NCBI GenBank assembly: GCA_012728505.1
Contig: JAAYEY010000117.1
Span: 1-16,717, forward strand
DNA: 16,717 bases
Direction of reading: 5' to 3'
Origin: Synergistaceae bacterium
GTDB taxonomy: Bacteria > Synergistota > Synergistia > Synergistales > Synergistaceae
The notes under the pieces are model-generated. The model saw only the letters and a program-made list of their open reading frames with translations. It was not told where the DNA came from and searched no databases. Position numbers and translations under genes: made by a program. Numbering within the stretch: position 1 is the stretch's first letter; the number at the start of each line of letters is the position of its first letter. This document shows, piece by piece, positions 7,065 to 16,300 of the stretch.

Positions 7065-8015
7065 TTAAAACCTTCTATCGATGCCGAAGGAGACCTTTAT
7101 CACGCTTTCCAGAAACTCGCCAAACTCCAGACCATATGCTCTGGCTGACTTGGGGACGAGGCTTGTGGCGGTCATTCCGGGAGCTGTGTTTACTTCAAGA
7201 ACAAATATTTCACCTTCATCAGTTATCCTAAAATCCGTTCTGCTGTATGACCTACATCCAAGGCTTTTATGAGCAAGTACTGCTAAGTCTCCGATTTTCC
7301 TTGTCATTTCCGCTGTAAAATCAGCGGGACATATATACTCTGTAGAACCACTCGTATATTTGCTTTTATAATCGTAGAAACCGGTGTACGGACGTATGTC
7401 TATTGCAGGAAGAGCTATGACCTCGCCTGACATTTTTTCCCAAACAGGAACTGTTATTTCTCTACCCGGTATATATTGTTCAATAAGTGCTTTGTCCTCA
7501 TTCTTGTACGCCTTCCAGCAATTATCTACACCATCGCTCAATTCTCTCAGGCTCTTTGCCACAGTAACACCGACAGTGCTGCCTCCTCTGTTGGGTTTAA
7601 CTATCAATTTTCCATATCTGTGGAGCATCTCTTCTTCTCTACAATCCGGTAAACCACCTTTTTGAACGATACTGCCTTCTGGTATAGGCACATTGTTGAT
7701 AGAAAAGAGAAGTCTTGCCACCATCTTGTCCATTGCAAACATACATGCTTCGGGACCTGAGCCGGTGTAAGGTACACCATAAGCATCAAGACAGGTTTGG
7801 AAACGACCATCTTCGCCCCACTCACCATGTAGTGCGATAAAGACTCCGTCAGCGTTGAATGCCGGCCATTTAGCGACAAAATCTTTGGGGGAAAGAACAT
7901 CTTCAAGTATTACAGAATGCCCTCGCTCTGTGAGAGCTTCAGCTACAGCCTTTCCCGAGTTAAGCGAGACCTCTCGCTCCGGGCTGGTACCGCCGTATGC
8001 AACAATAATTTTCAT
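7065..8015 (-). CDS. ddl: D-alanine--D-alanine ligase
   Basis: This ATP-grasp ligase makes D-Ala-D-Ala for the peptidoglycan stem peptide. The 316-residue product opens with MKIIVAYGGTSPEREVSLNSG. It then has ALHGEWGEDGRFQ, PYTGSG and AMDKMVARLL. The ATP-grasp core is KLIVKPNRGGSTVGV and EQYIPGREITVPV. The flexible loop reads YDYKSKYTSGSTEYICPA, with the tyrosine typical of D-Ala-adding enzymes rather than the Van-type D-lactate or D-serine ligases. The C-terminus carries FVLEVNTAPGMTATSLVPKSA with the metal-binding ExN. I chose ATG at 8015 rather than the in-frame ATG at 8024: AAGGA lies about 10 nt before the former but almost touches the latter. It stands alone, convergent with greA. Confidence 0.95.
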   Translation of the reverse strand: MKIIVAYGGTSPEREVSLNSGKAVAEALTERGHSVILEDVLSPKDFVAKWPAFNADGVFIALHGEWGEDGRFQTCLDAYGVPYTGSGPEACMFAMDKMVARLLFSINNVPIPEGSIVQKGGLPDCREEEMLHRYGKLIVKPNRGGSTVGVTVAKSLRELSDGVDNCWKAYKNEDKALIEQYIPGREITVPVWEKMSGEVIALPAIDIRPYTGFYDYKSKYTSGSTEYICPADFTAEMTRKIGDLAVLAHKSLGCRSYSRTDFRITDEGEIFVLEVNTAPGMTATSLVPKSARAYGLEFGEFLESVIKVSFGIDRRF

Positions 8016-8170
8016 GTCTATCATTTCCTTTTTTTAATTAAATTCTCAACTTTTCTAATTGTTGTTAATAGTCAATTTTAAGTCTTTTTTTCGTCTTCTC
8101 TGCATGTTTTTTATCAGGAGAATGCTCTTTTCTAGCAAGGAAAGATTTAGAAAAAATTACAGCATCCGAT

Positions 8171-8197
8171 CTATTTCGAGTGCGTTTCGAGATCAGA
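8171..8197. repeat. 27-bp direct repeat, copy 1
   Basis: It matches copy 2 at 8250-8276 in 26 of 27 positions; the single change is C at 8188 to T at 8267. The unit itself contains TTTCGAG twice, at 8174-8180 and 8185-8191, 11 bp apart, roughly one helical turn. That arrangement could bind a regulator on one face of the DNA. Only two copies are present, 79 bp apart, so it is not a CRISPR array. Confidence 0.85.
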
Positions 8198-8205
8198 AGG
8201 GCACC

Positions 8206-8246
8206 GTTTACCGTAAAGGTAAACATATAAAATTACTATAGTGCCC
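8206..8246. repeat. Inverted repeats between the two direct repeats
   Basis: GTTTACC (8206-8212) and GGTAAAC (8218-8224) form a perfect 7-bp hairpin with loop GTAAA. A wider pair, GGGCAC (8199-8204) and GTGCCC (8241-8246), encloses it. No T-run follows on either strand, so this does not look like a terminator. Confidence 0.6.
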
Positions 8247-8249
8247 GCA

Positions 8250-8276
8250 CTATTTCGAGTGCGTTTTGAGATCAGA
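8250..8276. repeat. 27-bp direct repeat, copy 2
   Basis: This is the near-identical second copy of 8171-8197. CGCACT (8246-8251) at its left end pairs with AGTGCG (8258-8263) inside it, a 6-bp hairpin that copy 1 cannot form because its left flank differs. Confidence 0.85.
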
Positions 8277-8308
8277 TATCCAGCATCTTTAAATCTTTAA
8301 GTCACTGG

Positions 8309-8334
8309 TTTCCCGCTCAGAATCATGCGGGAAA
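8309..8334. repeat. 8-bp inverted repeat after the lptD-like gene
   Basis: TTTCCCGC (8309-8316) and GCGGGAAA (8327-8334) can form a GC-rich hairpin with a 10-nt loop, 31 bp beyond the stop codon. The minus strand continues CCAGTGAC, without a U-tract. It could mark the 3' end of the operon as an RNA-stabilising structure or a Rho-dependent site, but it is not a standard intrinsic terminator. Confidence 0.5.
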
Positions 8335-8364
8335 GACGGTGGGAAGTTGAATAAAATTCTTCTC

Positions 8365-10065
8365 TTAAAAAGCAGCTTTAGTAGCTTCACCTTGAGGAGC
8401 CATATCAGAGTCTATACCTAATTTATATTCGGGGTAAGCATTAATGTAGAAGAAAATCCCCGCCTTTATTTCTTTGCCTGACTTATTGTCCAATATCCAC
8501 ATGTGCCATGTGTTACAGTGCTTGTTATAATTCACAGAATAACGAATGGAAGCTATATCCTGTATGATGTTGTCATAAGCAGCAGTTACAGAAAAGGTCC
8601 ATTTTTCCCAGGAGGCTCCAATAGGCAGGGGAAAAGAGACGGTCTGGTAGAAATTTTCATTCGGAGAATAACTATCCCAACTAAACGGCGACGTCCCATC
8701 TGTCCAACGCCTGAAGTACTGGCTGGTAAAGCTGACTGGTCCGATGTCCCAAGACACTCCTACCCAACCGTCAATAAAAGACTGAGTCTGTTCTCCTCCA
8801 TTATATGTGTGATAAACATACCTGCCCCCATAAAATGGTCTAAAAAAGAATTTTCCTACATCTGGGGCTCCTGTCACTTCTGTCCCCAAAAGGATTCTTT
8901 CATTCCAAGACCCTACTTCCTTATCTCGGTTTTGTTGATAACGTCCATAAATACCGAAAAATCTAATATTGGCCAATTTTGAAGCGTTTCCATACCACGG
9001 AGAATATACGCCAAACTCGGGGTCACTCCAGACGTTGTGACGTACCTCCTGTCCGGGGGTCATCTCTGTCTGAATAAGTTCCCTCTGGCTTTGGGATAAT
9101 ATGGCCCTCCAGCCATTGGGCGCGTAGTATTCCAGACCCCATTTTGGACGCCACATGAGCTCTTTTTCGTCGGGGTGATAAAGCCTCTTTGATTCAAAAA
9201 AGATGGATAGTCCGTCAAGTATCTCCTTGCGATAATTAAGCTTGGCTTCCCATATATTCTCTGACCAGTAAATGGCAGCAACCCTTACTTCACCAATCTT
9301 ACCCGCGCTAATTATGCCTTTTATTCCGGCTCCCATTCCCTTGTTTGATTCATAGGCAAAATAGGGCATTAAGCTCTGATCACGAGGTCCGAGACCAGCA
9401 ACATAGTCGAATGGATATGTGAAAATACACTTTCCACCAATATATATCTGGGGACGTCTTATTATCATTTTTTTGCCGGGGATAATTACAACTTTTTTAG
9501 AGACAAGTTTGTAATGGGGTTTTTCAAAATCACAGGTAGTTGTTGTTACGTTTAGCCACTCAGTTATAGATTCATCCTCCGCGTCCGTTTTGTTCTTTTT
9601 GGGACGCGACTTAATAACGCCGAATTTTACGGCATCGGACATAGGCATAATCCTGACATCTCTGCCCTGCATGTAAAGTGCGTCCATTTTACCTGACGCA
9701 TCTGTCAGAACGCCCCTTCTGGTATCGAGGCTATATGTCAAATGGTCGCCAATGAGTTTGTCCTGTCCTGAAAGGAGAGTCACCTTTCCTCTCTCATCGG
9801 AAAAGGCTTCAACAAGCTGGTTGTTGCTGTTGTATTCAACATGGGGAGCAAAAAGCCTCAAGTCTTTATTGCGAACCTTAACGTTGCCGTCAGCGGTCGC
9901 AATTCCTATATTTTCTTGGTAAACAACGCTGTCCGCGTCTATATGGATTTCGTCGGGTTTTTCCTCAGCCGAAAGAGGCGAAAGAAGAAAAACGAGTACA
10001 AAGACAAGGCTTAAAGTAATTGCTTTAATTGGTAAGACTAGAAATGTTTTTTTTATTCTTTCCAA
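8365..10065 (-). CDS. lptD: LptD/OstA-like outer-membrane LPS assembly protein
   Basis: LptD-type proteins form the outer-membrane barrel that inserts lipopolysaccharide at the cell surface. This 566-residue product has a hydrophobic signal peptide ending near LSPLSA|EE. An OstA/LptA-like beta-jellyroll follows (DEIHIDADSVVYQENIGIATADGNVKV and onwards), with tyrosine- and tryptophan-rich strands as in an outer-membrane barrel thereafter. TTTTCDFEKPHYKL and RRPQIYIGGKCIFTYPF match the junction between jellyroll and barrel in LptD. At 566 residues it is well short of E. coli LptD (784), so it may be a compact or divergent version. I chose TTG at 10065, with CGGAGG 9 nt upstream, overlapping lptC by 13 bp. 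An in-frame ATG at 10095 would add ten polar residues ahead of the signal peptide. The symbol is by family resemblance. Confidence 0.8.
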   Translation of the reverse strand: MERIKKTFLVLPIKAITLSLVFVLVFLLSPLSAEEKPDEIHIDADSVVYQENIGIATADGNVKVRNKDLRLFAPHVEYNSNNQLVEAFSDERGKVTLLSGQDKLIGDHLTYSLDTRRGVLTDASGKMDALYMQGRDVRIMPMSDAVKFGVIKSRPKKNKTDAEDESITEWLNVTTTTCDFEKPHYKLVSKKVVIIPGKKMIIRRPQIYIGGKCIFTYPFDYVAGLGPRDQSLMPYFAYESNKGMGAGIKGIISAGKIGEVRVAAIYWSENIWEAKLNYRKEILDGLSIFFESKRLYHPDEKELMWRPKWGLEYYAPNGWRAILSQSQRELIQTEMTPGQEVRHNVWSDPEFGVYSPWYGNASKLANIRFFGIYGRYQQNRDKEVGSWNERILLGTEVTGAPDVGKFFFRPFYGGRYVYHTYNGGEQTQSFIDGWVGVSWDIGPVSFTSQYFRRWTDGTSPFSWDSYSPNENFYQTVSFPLPIGASWEKWTFSVTAAYDNIIQDIASIRYSVNYNKHCNTWHMWILDNKSGKEIKAGIFFYINAYPEYKLGIDSDMAPQGEATKAAF

Positions 10066-10598
10066 GTTACTACCCCTCCGCCCGTCACAACACATTCTCC
10101 ACTTACCGTATCATAGCTGCCACCTTTACCTTCGATTATGAGCTTCCCATCCGTCAGCATTACACTGTTTGAGAAACGCCACAGCTCTTTGGCAGCTTCG
10201 AATTCTACTTCTCCCGCTTTCAGGTTATATTCTTTTCCCTGGTCCGTCATAACTGCGTCAGCGCTTGTCATTTGAATATCGTTATTGGACCTGGTAAAAA
10301 CACCTTTAAGCGCTTTTATCTTAGTGACTTTAGTCTCAGTTTCAGTGATCGTTATGTCAAGCGATTCTCCATAAAAAAATCCATCCTTGTGCTCTACTCT
10401 GGGAGAGATTAATTTCCACCGTTTTCCGTTAATCTCTCTGTCAATCTCAATGTTTTCAACAATAATATCTGGAAGGGCAATTTCGCCGACCCTGTTCGCA
10501 AGATTAAGATCTCTCCACAAAAAAACCACAATCACAGCGACAAAAACCAACGCTGCGATTGTGTATGTTTTTTTGCGTGATATTTTTTTTACTGGCAA
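10053..10598 (-). CDS. lptC: LptC-like LPS export protein, inner-membrane anchored
   Basis: LptC links the inner-membrane LptBFG transporter to the periplasmic LptA bridge. The 181-residue product has a positively charged start, one membrane segment at about residues 11-28, and then a periplasmic beta-jellyroll. The latter includes DIIVENIEIDREINGKRWKL, the usual opening strand of LptC, and later DIQMTSADAVMTDQGKEYNLKAGEV and LIIEGKGGSYD. Its length and layout equal E. coli LptC (191 residues). The start is TTG at 10596-10598, with AGGAA 10 nt upstream; I see no better start in the frame. It overlaps the lptD-like gene by 13 bp. Sequence identity across this family is low, so the call rests on topology, length and neighbour. 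Confidence 0.8.
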   Translation of the reverse strand: MPVKKISRKKTYTIAALVFVAVIVVFLWRDLNLANRVGEIALPDIIVENIEIDREINGKRWKLISPRVEHKDGFFYGESLDITITETETKVTKIKALKGVFTRSNNDIQMTSADAVMTDQGKEYNLKAGEVEFEAAKELWRFSNSVMLTDGKLIIEGKGGSYDTVSGECVVTGGGVVTWKE

Positions 10599-10623
10599 AG
10601 AAATGTCATTCCTATCAAAATTA

Positions 10624-11640
10624 TTACGGCTTAATTTGAGAGGCTGTGCCCTGTGGAGACGTCACATCTCCCGAAACAGTCATTGATGATATCTGACTTG
10701 GTATCATATATCCTTTCACAGTAGCGGCAGCTGTTGTCTCAACATAAAAGAAAGTACCCTCTTTTAAGTGGTTATCTGACCCTCTTACAAGAAAGCCACC
10801 GGCAAGTCCCAACGGGCCAAGAAGGACGGCTCCTGCGAAGCTTGCACCAACCGCTCCGATAGTCCCCGCATCCGCTTCCATTGCCTTTTTAGCAGCTTCT
10901 CCCATGTTAACAGTTACGGAGTTGGGTCCTATTACCTCAAGCGCGTCAAAAGCCATTTCAATTTCTGAGGCTCTCCCAAAGCTGCGCGGAGGTTTGACCT
11001 TGGTTATGTGAGCGAAGACCCTGCTTCCCTTTGGAGCTACTAGGTTTTTGGCAATCACAATTTCTTCAATCAGTTTCAAAACTACTTTATCATCAACCTT
11101 AACATTTCTAACCGTTAAGGTCTGAGCAAGAGATGTCTTAACTACAGTAGAGGCAGGTATCTCTACAGGAGTTGCAAGAACTCCCTCCGGAAGAAGCTTC
11201 ATTATGAGCCTCTCCGTCCTGGAAGCGAAAGCTCCGCCCTGCACCGTTCCCTCAACTATAGCTTCAAGTGTATCGATCCTTTTCGCAAGAGACCATCCCG
11301 GATGTATCTCTTGGATAACAGCCCATTCTGCAACAGAAAGTTTAAAGAGAAGTGAGGGCTGAGTCGTTGTTCCCTTTTCAAGGAAATCTAGCATCGCCGT
11401 CTGGCGTTCTGTAAGACTCCCAGGAAGTTCTCTGCCGAAGACATCCTTTTCTGCTGAGTTTAGCCTGGAGAGAAGCCCTCCACCTTGAGGAGAACCGTAA
11501 ACTATAATCTCTATCCTCTCAAGTGTTTGAAAGGCAGGACCTCCATCAACAAGTGCATCTGATGAAGCAAATGCTACTGACATAAATGCGAAAACTGTTA
11601 AAACAACTACCGTCAGCGTCAACATTTTTTTAAACTTCAT
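10624..11640 (-). CDS. Secreted protein of unknown function with repeated N-terminal motif and glycine-rich segment
   Basis: I do not recognise a family. The 338-residue product has a clear signal peptide (MKFKKMLTLTVVVLTVFAFM, cleavage near AFA|SS at 26). The region 41-150 repeats a motif of the form LLxRLxxAExxVxG: at 55-69, again at 97-109 as LLFKLSVAEWAVI, and a degenerate copy at 137-148. VYGSPQGGG (47-55) and VEGTVQGGA (129-137) repeat as well. Residues 190-246 look like a small beta-domain (APKGSRVFAHITKVKPP). Residues 258-285 are rich in glycine and alanine, as in glycine-zipper membrane segments. The ATG has an excellent AAAGGAGG 8 nt upstream. It lies 15 bp after pyrG and 25 bp before lptC, so an envelope role is likely but unproven. 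Confidence 0.85.
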   Translation of the reverse strand: MKFKKMLTLTVVVLTVFAFMSVAFASSDALVDGGPAFQTLERIEIIVYGSPQGGGLLSRLNSAEKDVFGRELPGSLTERQTAMLDFLEKGTTTQPSLLFKLSVAEWAVIQEIHPGWSLAKRIDTLEAIVEGTVQGGAFASRTERLIMKLLPEGVLATPVEIPASTVVKTSLAQTLTVRNVKVDDKVVLKLIEEIVIAKNLVAPKGSRVFAHITKVKPPRSFGRASEIEMAFDALEVIGPNSVTVNMGEAAKKAMEADAGTIGAVGASFAGAVLLGPLGLAGGFLVRGSDNHLKEGTFFYVETTAAATVKGYMIPSQISSMTVSGDVTSPQGTASQIKP

Positions 11641-11655
11641 AATTGTTTCCTCCTT

Positions 11656-13263
<1,608 letters not shown>

Positions 13264-13301
13264 TTATAACGCCCCTTTAATGTCACAGTTTCGCACTAAA
13301 A

Positions 13302-14684
13302 TTACCTTAAATATTTTAGAGGGTTCCGTGGAGTACCGTTTGTGCGCACCTCAAAATGGAGGTGGTTACCTGTAGATCTTCCTGTGCTGCCAACTCTCGC
13401 TATTACCTGGCCAGACCTGACATTAGCTCCTCTATTTACAGCAAGGCTACTGCAGTGACCATAAAGAGTTGAAACACCACCCGGGTGAGAGATAACTATG
13501 GTTTTGCCATACCCACCCATCCAGCCGGAATGTACTACTTTTCCGTCTCCTGCGGCCACAATCCCTCTTCCTCTTGGAGCCCTGATATCAAGTCCCGTAT
13601 GGAATACTCTCCTGCGCCCAAAGGGGCTACGGCGCCATCCAAACACACTGGATATCTTACCCATCACAGGCCACCTGAATTTTCTAGAAGATGTGGTAAT
13701 AGTTGTCTTGGCTGCCCTAGCGCTTGTTCTCCCAGTAGATACAGGAGGAGAAGCGACTTTAGCTCCAGGCAGGAATATTTCACTGCCAATATTGATTTGT
13801 GTCTCCTCACTCAGCAGGTTTGCAACATAAACAGCCTGTTTGTAAGAACCATGTTTATCAGCAAGCTTAGCAACGGTATCATTTTTTGCTACCTTAATAA
13901 ATATACCGTCCTGGTTTGGAATTCTAAGCACTGTCCCAAGTTTAAGAAAGTTGATGTTCGATATTTTATTTGATCCGATTATAGTATCAAGGTCAAGATT
14001 AAATTTACTTGCAATCGACCAGAGAGAGTCGCCTTCTTTTATCTCATAGTCAGTAATCAGGAGTGGCTTGCCCTGTTTTGCAAAATCTGCTTCAGCTTTT
14101 TTAAGTTTATTGACATGGACAAGTGTTGCAGCAACAGAATCTGGACCGTCTGGCACATAAAGTATGTCTGTGTAGCTTGGATTTTCGTTCGGTTTAAGGT
14201 CATTTGCACGCCTAATATCTTCTACCTTGACTCCGTACTCTTTCGCTACAGTATGAATTGAATCCCTCTGATCGAGAACAACTTCCTCCCAGCAAATATC
14301 GCCTATCAAGGTGTCTTTGTCTTCGTTTAGGATAAGACCGTCGCCCCTTGAAAGGATTCCATAGAGTTTAAGTTCTTCTATTGTCAGTGTGGGAACGCTT
14401 GGGAGCGGACCTATCCCTATCGGGATTAACTCTGTTTCAGACTCTAATGATTCGACTGAAGAGCTGACAGATGAAAGGTCAGAGACATCAACCATCAAAA
14501 ACCCTCTGTTGTTGACAGATTTTTCAGGTATATCAGGCAGGTCCATCCCTATCCAATACATGCCTGCCCTCTCAGCCGCCATTGCAGACAATACTACTGA
14601 AGCAGAAAGTGCAGCAATAATAAATAGGCTAAAATATATCGTTTTTCTTTTTTTCAAACTAGCCCAAAAAAATTTCGACATCAT
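13302..14684 (-). CDS. LysM-domain M23 peptidase (peptidoglycan hydrolase or NlpD/EnvC-like activator)
   Basis: The 460-residue product has an N-terminal signal or anchor segment (IYFSLFIIAALSASVVLSAMAA). Three LysM-like modules follow, near 135-180 (DSIHTVAKEYGVKVEDIRRAN), 212-256 (YEIKEGDSLWSIASKFNLD) and 260-307. After a Ser/Thr/Ala-rich linker comes a C-terminal M23 domain. Its zinc ligands and catalytic histidines are all present: His362 and Asp366 (HTGLD), His410 (YGHC), and His441 and His443 (NHLHFEV). An intact site suggests a real endopeptidase that cuts peptide crosslinks, rather than a degenerate activator such as EnvC or NlpD, which lack some of these residues. LysM modules would hold it on peptidoglycan. 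The ATG is preceded by GGAG with a 7-nt gap. It sits between rho and pyrG. Confidence 0.92.
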   Translation of the reverse strand: MMSKFFWASLKKRKTIYFSLFIIAALSASVVLSAMAAERAGMYWIGMDLPDIPEKSVNNRGFLMVDVSDLSSVSSSVESLESETELIPIGIGPLPSVPTLTIEELKLYGILSRGDGLILNEDKDTLIGDICWEEVVLDQRDSIHTVAKEYGVKVEDIRRANDLKPNENPSYTDILYVPDGPDSVAATLVHVNKLKKAEADFAKQGKPLLITDYEIKEGDSLWSIASKFNLDLDTIIGSNKISNINFLKLGTVLRIPNQDGIFIKVAKNDTVAKLADKHGSYKQAVYVANLLSEETQINIGSEIFLPGAKVASPPVSTGRTSARAAKTTITTSSRKFRWPVMGKISSVFGWRRSPFGRRRVFHTGLDIRAPRGRGIVAAGDGKVVHSGWMGGYGKTIVISHPGGVSTLYGHCSSLAVNRGANVRSGQVIARVGSTGRSTGNHLHFEVRTNGTPRNPLKYLR

Positions 14685-14740
14685 TCAGTCACTCCATACA
14701 TCCTACACAGTATCACCGATCTGAGTATTTACTGAGCCAC

Positions 14741-16276
14741 TCAGCCGGCCTTTATTGTAGCAAGAAATTCACGATTATTCACCGTATTGCGTAATTTATC
14801 TAAAATAAGATTAAGTACCTCTGCTTCGTCCATATTGGTGATCTTACGTCGGAGCGCCCATATGCGCTGAAGGTCATCTTCTGACACAAGCAATTCTTCT
14901 TTTCTGGTCCCCGATTTTGTTATGTCTAGAGCAGGGAATATACGCTGTTCTGAAATCTTACGTGACAGATGAACTTCCATGTTTCCTGTCCCCTTAAACT
15001 CTTCGTAGATTACATCGTCCATCCTACTGCCTGTTTCAACAAGAGCCGTGCCTATTATCGTAAGGCTACCACCGAATTCAATGTTTCTAGCTGCACCAAA
15101 GAATTTCTTGGGGAAATATAGTGCTGCCGGGTCCATTCCACCAGAAAGAGTTCTCCCTGAGGGAGGGACAATGAGGTTTGATGCTCTTGCAAGTCTTGTT
15201 ATAGAGTCAAGCAAGATAACCACATCTTTGGAGACTTCGACAAGTCTTTTCGCCTTTTCAAGTGCAAGCGCTGCAACGCGCATATGCTCTTCAGCAGGTC
15301 TATCAAAAGTCGAGGCTATTATCTCCCCGTCAACAGAACGCGCCATATCGGTAACCTCTTCAGGTCTTTCGTCGATCAGAAGGACCATAAGAATAACCTC
15401 TGGATGATTTGTCGTAATAGCATTTGCAAGATTTTTTAGAAGAGTCGTCTTACCAGCCTTTGGCGGAGAGACAATAAGAGCTCTCTGTCCTTTTCCAATG
15501 GGGGAAAAGAGGTCCACAATTCTCGTTGAAACAATCTTTCTTTCTGTCTCTAAAATTAATTTTTCATCGGGAAATATTGGCGTGAGTGATTCAAACTGAG
15601 GCCTTTTCCTTGCTGCTTCGGGGTCTGTAAAATTGACATTCTCAACCCTAAGCAAAGCTTCATAATGTTCCTGTTCCTTTGGCGGACGTATTATCCCCCA
15701 AACCACATCACCATTTCTTAACCCAAATCTGCGGATCTGTGACGCAGAGACATAAATGTCATTGTTGCTTGGGAGAAGGCCTGATGGTCTTAGAAAACCA
15801 TAACCATCAGAAAGAGACTCGAGCGTCCCTCCGCTGAACCTGTATCCCATGGTCTCAGCCTGGGTTTTGAGGATATCAACAATTAGGTCATCCTTACGTC
15901 TTGCCGATATAGAGGTTATGCCTATATCTTTGGCGATCTTCCTAAGATCAGCAAGAGTTTGCTGTGCTAAAAAATTGAATCCCAATTTAGGGTGAGTATG
16001 CTTTTGTTGTTTGTTTTTGCAGTCCTGTTCTTTATCTGCCTCTAAATGTGCTGAGAAGATAGGTTCTATGGAAGCTTCAGGAAGATTACTTGCTAACAAA
16101 ACTTCATCAGGTGCTAATGCTTCTCCGTTTGAGGGTTCAGCTACAATAGCTTTATTTTCGATCTCGACCTGCTGAATGGATTCTTTTTCTTTTTTTGTTG
16201 AAGGTGAACTTTTAGCTCTGGTTTTCTTCTTTGGTACATCTGTAGTTTCAGTAATTTCAGTTTTTTTTCTTGGCAA
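14741..16276 (-). CDS. rho: Transcription termination factor Rho
   Basis: This hexameric RNA-dependent ATPase ends transcription at Rho sites. Of 511 residues, the first 95 or so are a polar, lysine- and glutamate-rich extension not found in E. coli Rho (419). A Rho_N helical domain follows ([21 protein letters not shown], 103-123), then the OB-fold RNA-binding domain ([35 protein letters not shown], split 156-190). The ATPase core has Walker [12 protein letters not shown] (270-280) and Walker [11 protein letters not shown] (294-303). It also has the bicyclomycin-region segment [11 protein letters not shown] and the [14 protein letters not shown] stretch. The start is TTG at 16274-16276, with GGGAGG 9 nt upstream. 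It lies 24 bp after the preceding unknown gene. Confidence 0.96.
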   Translation of the reverse strand: MPRKKTEITETTDVPKKKTRAKSSPSTKKEKESIQQVEIENKAIVAEPSNGEALAPDEVLLASNLPEASIEPIFSAHLEADKEQDCKNKQQKHTHPKLGFNFLAQQTLADLRKIAKDIGITSISARRKDDLIVDILKTQAETMGYRFSGGTLESLSDGYGFLRPSGLLPSNNDIYVSASQIRRFGLRNGDVVWGIIRPPKEQEHYEALLRVENVNFTDPEAARKRPQFESLTPIFPDEKLILETERKIVSTRIVDLFSPIGKGQRALIVSPPKAGKTTLLKNLANAITTNHPEVILMVLLIDERPEEVTDMARSVDGEIIASTFDRPAEEHMRVAALALEKAKRLVEVSKDVVILLDSITRLARASNLIVPPSGRTLSGGMDPAALYFPKKFFGAARNIEFGGSLTIIGTALVETGSRMDDVIYEEFKGTGNMEVHLSRKISEQRIFPALDITKSGTRKEELLVSEDDLQRIWALRRKITNMDEAEVLNLILDKLRNTVNNREFLATIKAG

Positions 16277-16300
16277 CTTGTTTGACCTCCCGGTCTTGTG

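Larger units (their letters stand above)
8016..8364. other. Gene-free 349-bp region between ddl and lptD-like gene
   Basis: No convincing ORF, tRNA or known RNA family is visible. A short plus-strand frame at 8059-8241 has no homology that I recognise. The left half (8030-8160) is AT-rich and probably holds the ddl promoter. I see a TTGACT on the minus strand (8072-8077) but no good -10 box at the right spacing. The right half holds two 27-bp direct repeats and several inverted repeats, listed separately. Confidence 0.6.

Noticed and set aside
8059..8241. 60-codon plus-strand frame in the ddl-lptD gap
   Set aside because: It has no convincing ribosome-binding site or recognisable motif and runs into the 27-bp repeat, so chance is more likely.
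8171..8276. Possible CRISPR array
   Set aside because: There are only two repeat copies, with a 52-bp spacer that itself carries inverted repeats, and no cas genes nearby.
13264..13301. Possible pyrG attenuator
   Set aside because: The gap is 38 bp with no hairpin plus T-run, too short for the known attenuation mechanism.
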